Shown: positions 1 through 5,787 of the stretch, piece after piece
How positions within the stretch are numbered: position 1 is the first letter of the stretch
How the letters are laid out: every line of letters begins with the position of its first letter
Source: Gammaproteobacteria bacterium
GTDB taxonomy: Bacteria > Pseudomonadota > Gammaproteobacteria > Steroidobacterales > Steroidobacteraceae
Assembly: GCA_009923475.1 (NCBI GenBank)
Contig: RFTM01000101.1
Location: forward strand, 1 to 6,474
Direction of reading: 5' to 3'
Length of the DNA: 6,474 bases
The notes under the pieces: model-generated
Told to the model about the DNA's origin: nothing
The model's database searches: none
What the model saw: only the letters and a program-made list of their open reading frames with translations
Translations under genes and position numbers: made by a program

Positions 1-59
1 CCTTCAACCTGCTCGGTGACGGCCTGCGCGACCTGATCGATCCGCGGAGGCGCACATGA
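1..59 (+). CDS. Peptide/nickel ABC transporter permease, C-terminal fragment (DppC/OppC type)
   Basis: Only the last 18 residues and the TGA stop (57-59) are in the window, read in the frame starting at base 3. They read FNLLGDGLRD, then LIDPRRRT. The pattern 'N-x-L-G-D-x-L-R-D-x-x-D-P-R' is the usual cytoplasmic tail of DppC/OppC-family inner-membrane permeases, where the protein ends shortly after the last membrane helix. The stop overlaps the ATG of the next gene (ATGA, 56-59), which indicates translational coupling with the ATP-binding subunit, as in peptide-transporter operons. The membrane segments lie outside the window, so the substrate cannot be judged. Confidence 0.7.
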   Translation, partial: FNLLGDGLRDLIDPRRRT

Positions 60-295
60 GCGCGCTGCTCAGGGTCGAGGACCTGTCGCTGCAGTTCCGT
101 ACCCGCGACGGACTGGTGCGCGCGCTCGAGCAGGTGTCGCTCGAGGTGGGCCGTGGCGAGACGGTGGGCCTCGTCGGTGAATCGGGGTCGGGCAAGAGCG
201 TGCTGTCGTATGCGCTGCTGGGCCTGTCGGATGCCGCGGCGCGCATCACCGCAGGGTCGGCGAGCTTTGACGGCTTCGACCTGCTCGGCCTGGAA
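56..295 (+). CDS. Peptide ABC transporter ATP-binding protein, N-terminal ~80 residues only, broken at a junction
   Basis: The ATG at 56 overlaps the permease stop. The first ~80 residues match the start of DppD/OppD-type nucleotide-binding subunits, which energise peptide uptake from the cytoplasmic face. There is an initial strand LLRVEDLSLQF and a Walker A motif GESGSGKS at residues 41-48. A segment reading SYALLGL and then ITAGSASFDGFDLLGL follows, matching the 'xxxGxxxFDGxDLLxL' region before the Q-loop. After about residue 79 the family resemblance ends: no Q-loop phrase such as 'IFQDP', no LSGGQ signature and no Walker B appear. The frame stays open to a TAG at 1133-1135, but from about base 296 it is only the antisense of smc, so the 359-residue reading is not a real protein. 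Full family members run about 320-550 residues. The call of an ABC ATPase start is secure; the exact end of the genuine sequence is uncertain by about 30 bases. Confidence 0.82.
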
Positions 296-300
296 GGCGC
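265..300. other. Chimeric junction between a peptide-ABC ATPase gene and smc
   Basis: Left of this point the + strand codes for a peptide-transporter ATPase. Right of it the - strand codes for SMC. Each protein is convincing up to this stretch and neither continues beyond it. The break cannot be placed to the base, because the ABC reading (FDGFDLLGLE, + strand, to 295) and the SMC reading (QRAFQAEQVEAV, - strand, 303 down to 269) are both plausible across the same bases. Such ambiguity would be expected if a short shared sequence lay at the join. No inverted repeat, target duplication or insertion-sequence end is visible. Confidence 0.75.
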
Positions 301-1126
301 GCTGGGTCTCGATGGCGGCCTCCGCGGAGCGCAGGTCGGCGAGCGCCGCCTGCATGGCGAGCTCGCGTTCGCGCATCGCCGAATCCTGCACCTGCGCGCC
401 GCTGTCGAGGTCGCGCAGGCGCAGCGCGAGCAGCTCCGCCGTCAGGCGCCGCTCCTGCTCCTTGAGGGCCTGGTAACGCTTGGCGGCGGCGGCCTGGCGC
501 TGCAGGTGCCGGATCTGCTTGTCGATCTCGTCGCGCAGGTCCTGCAGGCGCTCGAGGTTCTCGCGGGTGTCCGCGATGCGCGATTCGGTCTCCTTGCGGC
601 GCTCCTTGTAGCGCGAGATACCGGCCGCCTCCTCGACGAAGGCCCGCATGTCGTCGGACTTGGCCTCGATGAGCCGGGAGATCATGCCCTGCTCGATGAT
701 CGCGTAGCTGCGCGAGCCGAGGCCGGTGCCGAGGAACAGCTGCGTGATGTCCTTGCGGCGGCACTTCGAGCCGTTGATGTAGTAGGCGCTGGAGCCGTCG
801 CGGCTCACCTCGCGCTTGAGCGACACCTCGGCGAAGGCCGCATAGGCGCCGCCGATCTTGCCGTCGGCGTTGTCGAACACGAGCTCGACCGAGGCCTTGC
901 CGACCGGCTTGCGGGCGCTCGAGCCGTTGAAGACCACGTCGGCCATGGACTCGCCGCGCAGGTGCTTGGCGGACAGTTCGCCCATGACCCAACGGACCGC
1001 GTCGATCACGTTGGACTTGCCGCAGCCGTTCGGGCCGACGACGCCGGTGAGGTTGCTGGGGAAGGAGACGGACGTCGGGTCGACGAAGGACTTGAACCCG
1101 GCGAGCTTGATCTTGGTCAGACGCAT
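293..1126 (-). CDS. smc: Chromosome segregation ATPase SMC, N-terminal ~278 residues only, broken at a junction
   Basis: Reading leftward from an ATG at 1126-1124, the protein begins MRLTKIKLAGFKSFVDPTS, a near-perfect bacterial SMC start. The Walker A GPNGCGKS is at residues 31-38. RWVMGE (45-50) and FNGSSARKP (66-74) follow, then a Q-loop region IIEQGMIS with Q146. Next is EEAAGISRYKERR (165-177), where the head passes into the coiled coil. Residues ~178-278 are charged heptad-like sequence. SMC dimerises with ScpA/ScpB to load on and compact the chromosome. The family is about 1150-1200 residues, so the hinge, the second half of the coiled coil, the C-terminal head lobe, the signature motif and Walker B are all missing. 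No stop codon ends the frame: it runs open to the left edge of the window. From about base 295 leftward, however, the DNA codes for an ABC ATPase on the other strand. The gene name is firm; whether the gene is truly truncated in the genome is not known. Confidence 0.9.
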
Positions 1127-1143
1127 CCCGCGTAGTGTAAATT
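1113..1143 (+). promoter_or_regulatory. Possible queF promoter, near-leaderless
   Basis: The only A/T-rich patch in the 24-base gap between the divergent smc and queF starts includes TAAATT (1138-1143), a 4/6 match to the -10 consensus. It ends 7 bases before the queF ATG. TTGGTC (1113-1118) inside the smc start is a weak -35 candidate with a long 19-base spacer. No ribosome-binding site is visible before queF. The evidence is weak, and a more distant promoter is equally possible. Confidence 0.25.
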
Positions 1144-1161
1144 AATCGCCATGCCGTCACA
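1134..1161 (-). promoter_or_regulatory. Possible smc promoter, near-leaderless
   Basis: On the - strand the hexamer TACACT (1139-1134) resembles a -10 box (TATAAT). It ends only 7 bases before the smc ATG at 1126, which would put the transcript start at or next to the start codon. A poor -35 candidate, TGTGAC (1161-1156), lies 16 bases upstream, inside the first codons of queF. No Shine-Dalgarno sequence precedes the ATG. This is inferred from weak matches only. Confidence 0.3.
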
Positions 1162-1540
1162 GCCTTCCCAGACCCTCGACACCTTCCCCAACCCGCGGCC
1201 CGAGGCGGACTACACGATCCGCATGACGATGCCCGAGTTCACCTGTCTCTGCCCGAAGACCGGTCAGCCCGACTTCGCCGTGCTCGAGCTCGAGTACGTC
1301 CCGGACCTCGCTTGCGTCGAACTGAAGTCGCTCAAGAACTACCTCTGGGCGTTCCGCGACCGCGGCGCGTTCCACGAGGCCGTCACCAACGAGATCGCCG
1401 ACGCCCTGGCGGCCGTCACGCGGCCGCGCTACATGCGCCTGAGCGCGAGATTCAATGTCCGCGGGGGCATCTACACCACCGTGGTGGCGACCCGCCGTCA
1501 GCCTGGCTGGACACCCGAGCCGGCGGTCACTCTGCCCTGA
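1151..1540 (+). CDS. queF: NADPH-dependent 7-cyano-7-deazaguanine reductase QueF (short form)
   Basis: QueF reduces the nitrile of preQ0 to the aminomethyl group of preQ1 with two NADPH, in queuosine biosynthesis in the cytoplasm. The product is then inserted at G34 of tRNAs with GUN anticodons. The 129-residue protein is the short, unimodular type (Bacillus-like, about 130-165 residues). The stretch [13 protein letters not shown] (30-42) holds the nucleophile Cys34 that forms the thioimide, and the proton donor Asp41 seven residues later. These match Cys55 and Asp62 of the B. subtilis enzyme. The QueF family motif ELKSLKNY is at 57-64. FHE (74-76) supplies His75 and Glu76, the equivalents of B. 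subtilis His96 and Glu97 for substrate binding. [10 protein letters not shown] near the C terminus is also typical. The start at 1151 is the first ATG in frame; the only other, at 1223, would remove conserved residues such as YTIR. It diverges from smc with a 24-base gap and precedes dksA. Confidence 0.96.
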   Translation: MPSQPSQTLDTFPNPRPEADYTIRMTMPEFTCLCPKTGQPDFAVLELEYVPDLACVELKSLKNYLWAFRDRGAFHEAVTNEIADALAAVTRPRYMRLSARFNVRGGIYTTVVATRRQPGWTPEPAVTLP

Positions 1541-1561
1541 CGCGGCCGATGTGGTTATACT
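1533..1561 (+). promoter_or_regulatory. Likely dksA promoter with GC-rich discriminator
   Basis: TATACT at 1556-1561 is a good -10 box (5/6 match) in an otherwise very GC-rich region, 40 bases before the dksA ATG. The -35 region with a 17-base spacer (TGCCCT, 1533-1538) is poor. Directly after the -10 comes CGCGCCCCCC (1562-1571), a strongly GC-rich discriminator. That is the type known to make promoters sensitive to ppGpp and DksA, so feedback is possible but only inferred. Confidence 0.45.
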
Positions 1562-1589
1562 CGCGCCCCCCTCGGGACGCCTGACGCCG

Positions 1590-1595
1590 AAGGAG
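1590..1595 (+). promoter_or_regulatory. Ribosome-binding site of dksA that decides its start
   Basis: AAGGAG at 1590-1595 is a full Shine-Dalgarno core, 6 bases before the ATG at 1602. It supports this ATG over an upstream in-frame ATG at 1455, which lies inside queF and would add 49 residues unrelated to the family. Confidence 0.85.
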
Positions 1596-1601
1596 CGAGA
1601 G

Positions 1602-2405
1602 ATGACGGCCAAAAAACCTGCCGCAAAGCCTTCTGCCCAAGCCGCCAAGTCCAAGAAAGCCGCCGCGCCGGCCAAGCCGGTGAAGGCCGCCAAGCCCGTG
1701 GCCAAACCGGTCGCGAAGCCGGCTGCCAAACCCGTCGCCGGCAAGGCTGCGGCGGCCAAGGCGCCTGCCGCCAAGTCGGCCCCGGCCAAGCCTGCGGCCC
1801 CGGCCAAGCCTGCCGTCGCCAAGCCTGCGGCGCCCGCCAAGCCGGCGGCGCCCGCCAAACCGTCGGCCGCCAAGCCTGCGGGCGGGGTGGTCGCGCGGGG
1901 CGTGCGGGTCAACCCGCGTCCCCTGCCCGTCCAGCCCGTCGAGGGCGAAGACGGCGAAGAGAGCAGCCTGCTCGCCGGACCCCGCAACGTCCAACCGTAC
2001 GTGGTCCAGCGCGGCGAGCAGTACATGAGCCGCGAACAGCTCGAGCACTTCCGGCGCATCCTCCAGGCCTGGAAGCGGGACCTGATGGTCGAGGTCGACC
2101 GCACCGTCTCCCACATGAAGGACGAAGCCGCCAACTTCCCCGACCCGAACGACCGCGCCACCCAAGAAGAAGAGTTCAGCCTCGAGCTGCGCACCCGGGA
2201 CCGCGAGCGCAAGCTGATCCGCAAGATCGAAGAGGCCCTCTCGCGCATCGACGATGGCAGTTACGGCTACTGCCTCGAGACCGGCGAGGAGATCGGCATC
2301 AAGCGCCTGGAGGCGCGGCCGGTCGCGACCCTCTGCCTCGAGGCGCAGGAACGCCGCGAGCGCCGCGAAAAGCAGTACGGCGACCGCGACGACCGCTACC
2401 GCTGA
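1602..2405 (+). CDS. dksA: DksA/TraR-family RNA polymerase-binding regulator with long Lys/Ala/Pro tail and degenerate zinc finger
   Basis: DksA binds in the secondary channel of RNA polymerase and, with ppGpp, retunes rRNA and amino-acid promoters. This 267-residue protein has two parts. Residues 1-~130 are low-complexity Lys/Ala/Pro repeats (AKPAAPAKPA-like), followed by an acidic linker EGEDGEE (114-120). Residues ~131-260 match DksA closely: EQYMSREQLEHFRRIL, then the coiled-coil finger with its tip NFPDPNDRA, where Asp181, Asp184 and Ala186 correspond to E. coli Asp71, Asp74 and Ala76. Next come QEEEFSLELR and RDRERKLIRKI. The finger region reads YGYCLETGEE ... VATLCLEAQE. Cys224 and Cys245 remain, but Thr227 and Ala248 replace the other two zinc cysteines (E. 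coli Cys117 and Cys138). Zinc-free paralogues with lost cysteines are known, such as DksA2 of Pseudomonas aeruginosa. E. coli DksA is 151 residues, so the tail accounts for the extra length. The gene is 13 bases upstream of gluQ, the conserved dksA-gluQ pairing. Family is certain; main DksA versus DksA2-like paralogue is open. Confidence 0.95.
   Translation: MTAKKPAAKPSAQAAKSKKAAAPAKPVKAAKPVAKPVAKPAAKPVAGKAAAAKAPAAKSAPAKPAAPAKPAVAKPAAPAKPAAPAKPSAAKPAGGVVARGVRVNPRPLPVQPVEGEDGEESSLLAGPRNVQPYVVQRGEQYMSREQLEHFRRILQAWKRDLMVEVDRTVSHMKDEAANFPDPNDRATQEEEFSLELRTRDRERKLIRKIEEALSRIDDGSYGYCLETGEEIGIKRLEARPVATLCLEAQERRERREKQYGDRDDRYR
1611..1890 (+). repeat. Low-complexity coding repeats (Lys-Pro-Ala) in dksA
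   Basis: The 5' part of dksA is built from degenerate short units such as GCCAAGCCTGCGGCCCCG, encoding A-K-P-A-A-P. The clearest case is an 18-base direct repeat: 1827-1844 is repeated at 1845-1862 with little change. Codons vary between GCC, GCG and GCT, so this looks mainly like protein-level repetition, though the array could slip and vary in length between strains. Confidence 0.8.
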
Positions 2406-2418
2406 CGCCGCCTTGGGC

Positions 2419-3309
2419 ATGGTCGGGCGCTTTGCGCCCTCGCCCACGGGCCATCTGCACCTCGGCTCATTGCTGGCCGCGCTGGGCAGCTTCCTCGACG
2501 CTCGTCATGCAGGCGGACGCTGGCTGGTCCGCCTCGACGACCTCGACCGGCCGCGCTGCCGCGAGGCGTATGCCGCGTCCATCCTCGCGGCGCTGTCCGC
2601 GCACGGCCTCAAGCACGACGGGCCCCTGACACGGCAGACCGACGACCCCTACCGCTACGCCGCCGCGCTGGCGGTCCTCGAAGCCCGCGGCCTGCTCTTC
2701 ACCTGCGATTGCTCGCGCCGCGAGATCGCAGCCGCCGCGACAGGCCTGGCCGGCGCCACCGAACCCTGCTGCCTGCGCGATTGCCGGACCCGAAGACCAC
2801 CCGCGACCGACGCTGCGCTGCGTGCCGACCTGTCGGGCCTGCGTCCGGTGACGGCCCTGGACCGCAGTCTCGGCGGCATCCGCTTCGACCCCGCACAGCA
2901 CCGGGACATCGTGGTGCGACGTCGCGACGGCATCATCGCGTACGCGCTTGCGGTGGTGGTGGACGACGCCGAGGCGGGCGTGACCGACGTCGTGCGGGGC
3001 GGCGACCTGCTGGCAGGCACGCCCTGGCAGCTTGCGCTGCACCAGGCGCTGGACCTCGAGCCGCCGCGCTACCTGCACCTGCCGGTGCTGGCGGAGCCCG
3101 ACGGCACCAAGCTCGCGAAGTCGCGCCGCGCCGTCGCGCTGGACCCGGACGCGGCGGCGGACAACCTCACGCAGGCGCTCGGGATGTTGCGCCAACCGGT
3201 GCCGGAGGCGCTGCGGCGGGGGGAGATCGCCGCCGGGCTCGCGGCCGCGGCGGCGCATTGGGACATCGCGCCCTTCAGCGGGATGGCGGAGATCCGCCTG
3301 CCCGGCTGA
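2419..3309 (+). CDS. gluQ: Glutamyl-Q tRNA(Asp) synthetase (GluQ-RS)
   Basis: GluQ-RS activates glutamate with ATP and attaches it to the queuosine base at position 34 of tRNA(Asp). It is a shortened GluRS paralogue without the anticodon-binding domain, and the 296-residue length fits the family. It opens with GRFAPSPTG, and the HIGH-type motif is HLGS (14-17), the serine form usual here. RLDDLDRPR (38-46) is a conserved substrate-pocket segment. The zinc site has Cys96 and Cys98 (FTCDCSR), then Cys118 and Cys122 (EPCCLRDC). E. coli uses a tyrosine where Cys118 stands, so this site has four cysteines. DVVRGGDLL (190-198) and the KMSKS-like KLAKS (231-235) complete the catalytic core. The ATG at 2419 is chosen because it sits just before the first conserved residues; a TTG two codons earlier is also possible. 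No clear ribosome-binding site is visible. It follows dksA by 13 bases with no terminator between, so co-transcription and perhaps coupled translation are likely. Confidence 0.95.
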   Translation: MVGRFAPSPTGHLHLGSLLAALGSFLDARHAGGRWLVRLDDLDRPRCREAYAASILAALSAHGLKHDGPLTRQTDDPYRYAAALAVLEARGLLFTCDCSRREIAAAATGLAGATEPCCLRDCRTRRPPATDAALRADLSGLRPVTALDRSLGGIRFDPAQHRDIVVRRRDGIIAYALAVVVDDAEAGVTDVVRGGDLLAGTPWQLALHQALDLEPPRYLHLPVLAEPDGTKLAKSRRAVALDPDAAADNLTQALGMLRQPVPEALRRGEIAAGLAAAAAHWDIAPFSGMAEIRLPG

Positions 3310-3324
3310 GGGCGCGCCAAGACC

Positions 3325-3343
3325 CGCGCGGGGACCCCGCGCG
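3325..3343. terminator. GC hairpin between convergent gluQ and pnp
   Basis: CGCGCGGGG (3325-3333) and its exact reverse complement CCCCGCGCG (3335-3343) flank a single A. As RNA this gives an 8-bp all-G/C stem with a GAC loop. It sits 15 bases after the gluQ stop in the 42-base convergent gap and reads the same on both strands. There is no T-run on either side, so it may be a weak or Rho-assisted bidirectional terminator, or a 3'-end stabiliser. The role is inferred. Confidence 0.5.
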
Positions 3344-3363
3344 ACCCGCGGTCAGCGCGGGTC
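3343..3363. repeat. Second inverted repeat spanning the pnp stop codon
   Basis: GACCCGCG (3343-3350) pairs with CGCGGGTC (3356-3363) across a 5-base loop, GTCAG. The pnp stop codon (complement of 3352-3354) lies in the loop, and one arm encodes the last pnp codons. It abuts the hairpin at 3325-3343, so the two stems share base 3343 and cannot both close fully. No T-run follows. Confidence 0.45.
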
Positions 3364-5439
3364 GAGGTCCTTCATCGACAGGCGCACGCGGCCCTGGCGG
3401 TCGACCTCGAGCACCTTGACCTTCACGACATCGCCCTCGTTGAGCACGTCGGAGACGCGCTCGACGCGGTCGTTCGAGATCTGCGAGATGTGCACGAGAC
3501 CGTCGCGGCCCGGCAGGATGGTCACGAAGGCGCCGAAGTCCATCAGGCGCGCGACGCGGCCCTCGTAGACGCGGCCCACCTCGACGTCCGCCGTGATGAG
3601 CTCGATGCGCGCCTGCGCTTCGCGGCCGGCAGCGCCGTTGACCGAGGCGATCTTGACGGTGCCGTCGTTCTCGATGTCGATGGTGGTGCCGGTCTCCTCG
3701 GTGATCTGGCGGATGACCGCACCGCCCTTGCCGATGACGTCGCGGATCTTCTCCGGGTCGATCTTGAGGGTGATGATCGAGGGGGCCCACTCGGACATCT
3801 TGTCGCGCGGCGCCGAGAGGACCTTGTTCATCTCGCCGAGGATGTGCAGGCGGCCGGCCTTGGCCTGCTCCAGCGCGATCTTCATGATCTCGGGCGTGAT
3901 GCCCTCGACCTTGATGTCCATCTGCAGCGTGGTGACGCCGTCCTTGGTGCCGGCGACCTTGAAGTCCATGTCGCCGAGGTGGTCCTCGTCACCGAGGATG
4001 TCGGTGATGACCTTGAAGCGCTTGCCCTCGAGCACGAGGCCCATGGCGACGCCCGCGACCGGCGCCTTGAGCGGCACGCCCGCGTCCATCATGGCGAGCG
4101 AGGCGCCGCAGACCGAGGCCATCGAGGACGAGCCGTTCGACTCGAGGATCTCGGAGACCACGCGCACGACGTAGGGGAACTTCGTCATGTCCGGCATCAC
4201 CGCCGACACGCCGCGGCGCGCGAGGTTGCCGTGGCCGATCTCGCGGCGCTTCGGGCCCGACATCATGCCGGTCTCGCCCACCGAGAACGGCGGGAAGTTG
4301 TAGTGCAGCATGAACGGCTCGCGGCGCTCGCCCTCGAGCGCGTCGATGATCTGCGCGTCGCGGCCGGTGCCGAGCGTGGTGACGACCAGCGCCTGGGTCT
4401 CGCCGCGGGTGAAGAGCGCCGAGCCGTGGGTGCGCGGCAGCACGCCGACCTTCACGGTGATCGGACGGACCGTGGTGGAGTCGCGGCCGTCGATGCGCGG
4501 CTCGCCGTTGAGGATGCGCTCGCGGACGATCTTGCTCTCGAGGCGGAACAGCTGGTCATCGACCTGCTCGGCGGTGTACTTCGGGGCCTCGCCGCCGGCG
4601 AGCTGCTCGGTGACGGCCTTCTTGATCTCGCCGACGCGCGCGTAGCGGGCCTGCTTCTCGATGATGCGGTAGGCCTCGGAGAGCGTGTCGTGCGCGGCGG
4701 CCGAGACGGCGGCCTCGAGCTCCGCGGTGGCGGCCGACGGCTTCCAGTCCCAGCGCGGCTTGCCGCACTCCTTGACGAGCTCGTTGATGGCGTTGATCGC
4801 GACCTGCATCTGCTCGTGGCCGAACACCACCGATCCCAGCATCACCTCTTCGGAGAGGCCGTTGGCCTCGGACTCGACCATCATCACGCCGTCGCGGGTG
4901 CCCGCGACCACGAGGTTCAGGTCGGAGGACTTCACGTCGGAGGCGGTCGGGTTGAGCAGGTACTTGCCGTCCTTGTAGCCGACGCGCGCGGCACCGATCG
5001 GGCCGTTGAACGGCGCGCCGGAGAGCGCGAGCGCCGCAGAGGCGCCGATCATCGCCGGGATGTCGGCATCGATCTCGGGGTCGAGCGAGACGACCGTGGC
5101 GACGACCTGCACTTCGTTGAAGAAACCGTCCGGGAACAGCGGACGGATCGGACGGTCGATGAGACGCGAGGTGAGCGTCTCCTTCTCGGTGGGACGGCCT
5201 TCGCGCTTGAAGAAGCCGCCCGGGATGCGGCCCGCGGCGTAGGTCTTCTCCTGGTAGTTGACCGTGAGCGGGAAGAAATCGCGGCCGGGCGCGGCCTTCT
5301 TGGCGGCGACGGCGGTGCAGAGCACGACGGTGTCACCGAGCTTGGCGACGACGGCGGCGGAGGCCTGGCGGGCCATCTCGCCGGTCTCGAGAGTCAGGGT
5401 GTGGGGACCGTACTGGAAAGACTTCTTGGTTGCGGACAC
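3352..5439 (-). CDS. pnp: Polyribonucleotide nucleotidyltransferase (PNPase)
   Basis: PNPase degrades RNA 3' to 5' using phosphate, yielding nucleoside diphosphates; it also adds tails in reverse. It is a ring-shaped trimer and usually a degradosome partner. The 695 residues (E. coli 711) show the full order. The first RNase PH-like domain (~1-215) contains [16 protein letters not shown] and [13 protein letters not shown] helical linker follows (~240-310). The second RNase PH domain (~311-545) contains the catalytic stretch [12 protein letters not shown], with Asp486, Asp492 and Lys494 at the same numbers as in E. coli. The KH domain (~552-612) has its GKGG loop at 570-573, and the S1 domain (~621-691) has [13 protein letters not shown]. 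The start codon is GTG (5439-5437), preceded by GAGGT (5451-5447) at 7 bases. It lies 78 bases downstream of rpsO behind a terminator-like hairpin, so expression probably depends partly on readthrough or a local promoter. No key residue is missing. Confidence 0.98.
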   Translation of the reverse strand: MSATKKSFQYGPHTLTLETGEMARQASAAVVAKLGDTVVLCTAVAAKKAAPGRDFFPLTVNYQEKTYAAGRIPGGFFKREGRPTEKETLTSRLIDRPIRPLFPDGFFNEVQVVATVVSLDPEIDADIPAMIGASAALALSGAPFNGPIGAARVGYKDGKYLLNPTASDVKSSDLNLVVAGTRDGVMMVESEANGLSEEVMLGSVVFGHEQMQVAINAINELVKECGKPRWDWKPSAATAELEAAVSAAAHDTLSEAYRIIEKQARYARVGEIKKAVTEQLAGGEAPKYTAEQVDDQLFRLESKIVRERILNGEPRIDGRDSTTVRPITVKVGVLPRTHGSALFTRGETQALVVTTLGTGRDAQIIDALEGERREPFMLHYNFPPFSVGETGMMSGPKRREIGHGNLARRGVSAVMPDMTKFPYVVRVVSEILESNGSSSMASVCGASLAMMDAGVPLKAPVAGVAMGLVLEGKRFKVITDILGDEDHLGDMDFKVAGTKDGVTTLQMDIKVEGITPEIMKIALEQAKAGRLHILGEMNKVLSAPRDKMSEWAPSIITLKIDPEKIRDVIGKGGAVIRQITEETGTTIDIENDGTVKIASVNGAAGREAQARIELITADVEVGRVYEGRVARLMDFGAFVTILPGRDGLVHISQISNDRVERVSDVLNEGDVVKVKVLEVDRQGRVRLSMKDLDPR

Positions 5440-5473
5440 GCGGGAAACCTCGCGAAAAAAAGGGGTATGAGCG

Positions 5474-5504
5474 AAAAGGCCGCGCCAGTGACGGCGCGGC
5501 CTTT
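5474..5504 (-). terminator. Intrinsic terminator after rpsO
   Basis: A 12-bp perfect stem is formed by AAAGGCCGCGCC (5475-5486) and GGCGCGGCCTTT (5493-5504) around a 6-base loop. On the - strand it begins 13 bases after the rpsO stop, and the 3' arm ends in TTTT. This matches the position of the rpsO terminator in E. coli, where partial readthrough feeds pnp. A further run of seven T on this strand (5461-5455) lies just before the pnp ribosome-binding site. The T-run directly after the stem is short, so leaky termination is likely. Confidence 0.8.
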
Positions 5505-5517
5505 GCGGAGAGACTGT

Positions 5518-5787
5518 TTAGCGGCGCAGCCCGAGGCGCTCGACGACTTCCTGGTACTTCTGGGGCTTGCTGGCCTTGAGGTAGTCGAGGAGCTTGCGGC
5601 GCTGGTTGACCAGCTTCACGAGGCCGCGGCGGGACGAGTGGTCGCCGGCGTGGGCGCTGAAGTGCTGGCCGAGGCCGTTGATGCGCTCGGAGAGCAGAGC
5701 GATCTGGACTTCGGGCGAACCGGTATCGCGGGTGTCGCGGCGGAACTGGGAGACGATCCCTGTCTTCTTCTCGGTGCTGAGGGGCAT
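5518..5787 (-). CDS. rpsO: 30S ribosomal protein S15
   Basis: S15 is a primary binder of 16S rRNA that nucleates assembly of the small-subunit platform. The 89-residue protein is the normal length. It carries the conserved helices: an N-terminal segment with [15 protein letters not shown], where T-G-S-P-E-V-Q is the family hallmark. [21 protein letters not shown] follows, with the rRNA-contacting [11 protein letters not shown] motif, and then [12 protein letters not shown]. The ATG at 5787-5785 is preceded by AAGGAA (5802-5797), 9 bases away. The stop is TAA. The 54-base leader after truB is unusually A/T-rich for this region (TAAATATCAAGATCTTAAGG). It may hold a start site or the S15 autoregulatory fold known in E. 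coli, but I cannot show a pseudoknot by eye. Confidence 0.98.
   Translation of the reverse strand: MPLSTEKKTGIVSQFRRDTRDTGSPEVQIALLSERINGLGQHFSAHAGDHSSRRGLVKLVNQRRKLLDYLKASKPQKYQEVVERLGLRR

Noticed and set aside
296..1135. Continuation of the ABC ATPase frame to give a 359-residue fusion protein
   Set aside because: From about base 296 the reading is antisense to clearly coding smc, contains no ABC motifs after Walker A, and is Leu/Gly/Ala/Arg-rich as expected from the complement of a GC-rich gene.
246..1160. Long - strand open frame of 304 residues
   Set aside because: It is smc read in the wrong frame: Arg/Gly/Ala-rich with no family resemblance, while the neighbouring frame gives a textbook SMC start.
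2254..2418. N-terminal extension of gluQ by 55 residues inside dksA
   Set aside because: The extension is Arg/Ala/Ser-rich shadow of dksA; family homology begins at the GRFAPSPTG just after the ATG at 2419.
1157..2447. Long - strand open frames opposite queF and dksA (363 and 306 residues, repetitive Leu/Ala/Gly)
   Set aside because: The repeats are the complement of the dksA Lys/Ala/Pro codons, and neither frame has recognisable motifs. Opposite-strand openness is common at this GC content.
2709..3568. + strand Arg/Gly-rich open frames overlapping gluQ and the end of pnp
   Set aside because: Out-of-frame readings of GC-rich coding DNA with no domains or ribosome-binding sites.
3593..5242. 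Several + strand open frames opposite pnp
   Set aside because: All are antisense to an intact, fully motif-supported PNPase and resemble no family.
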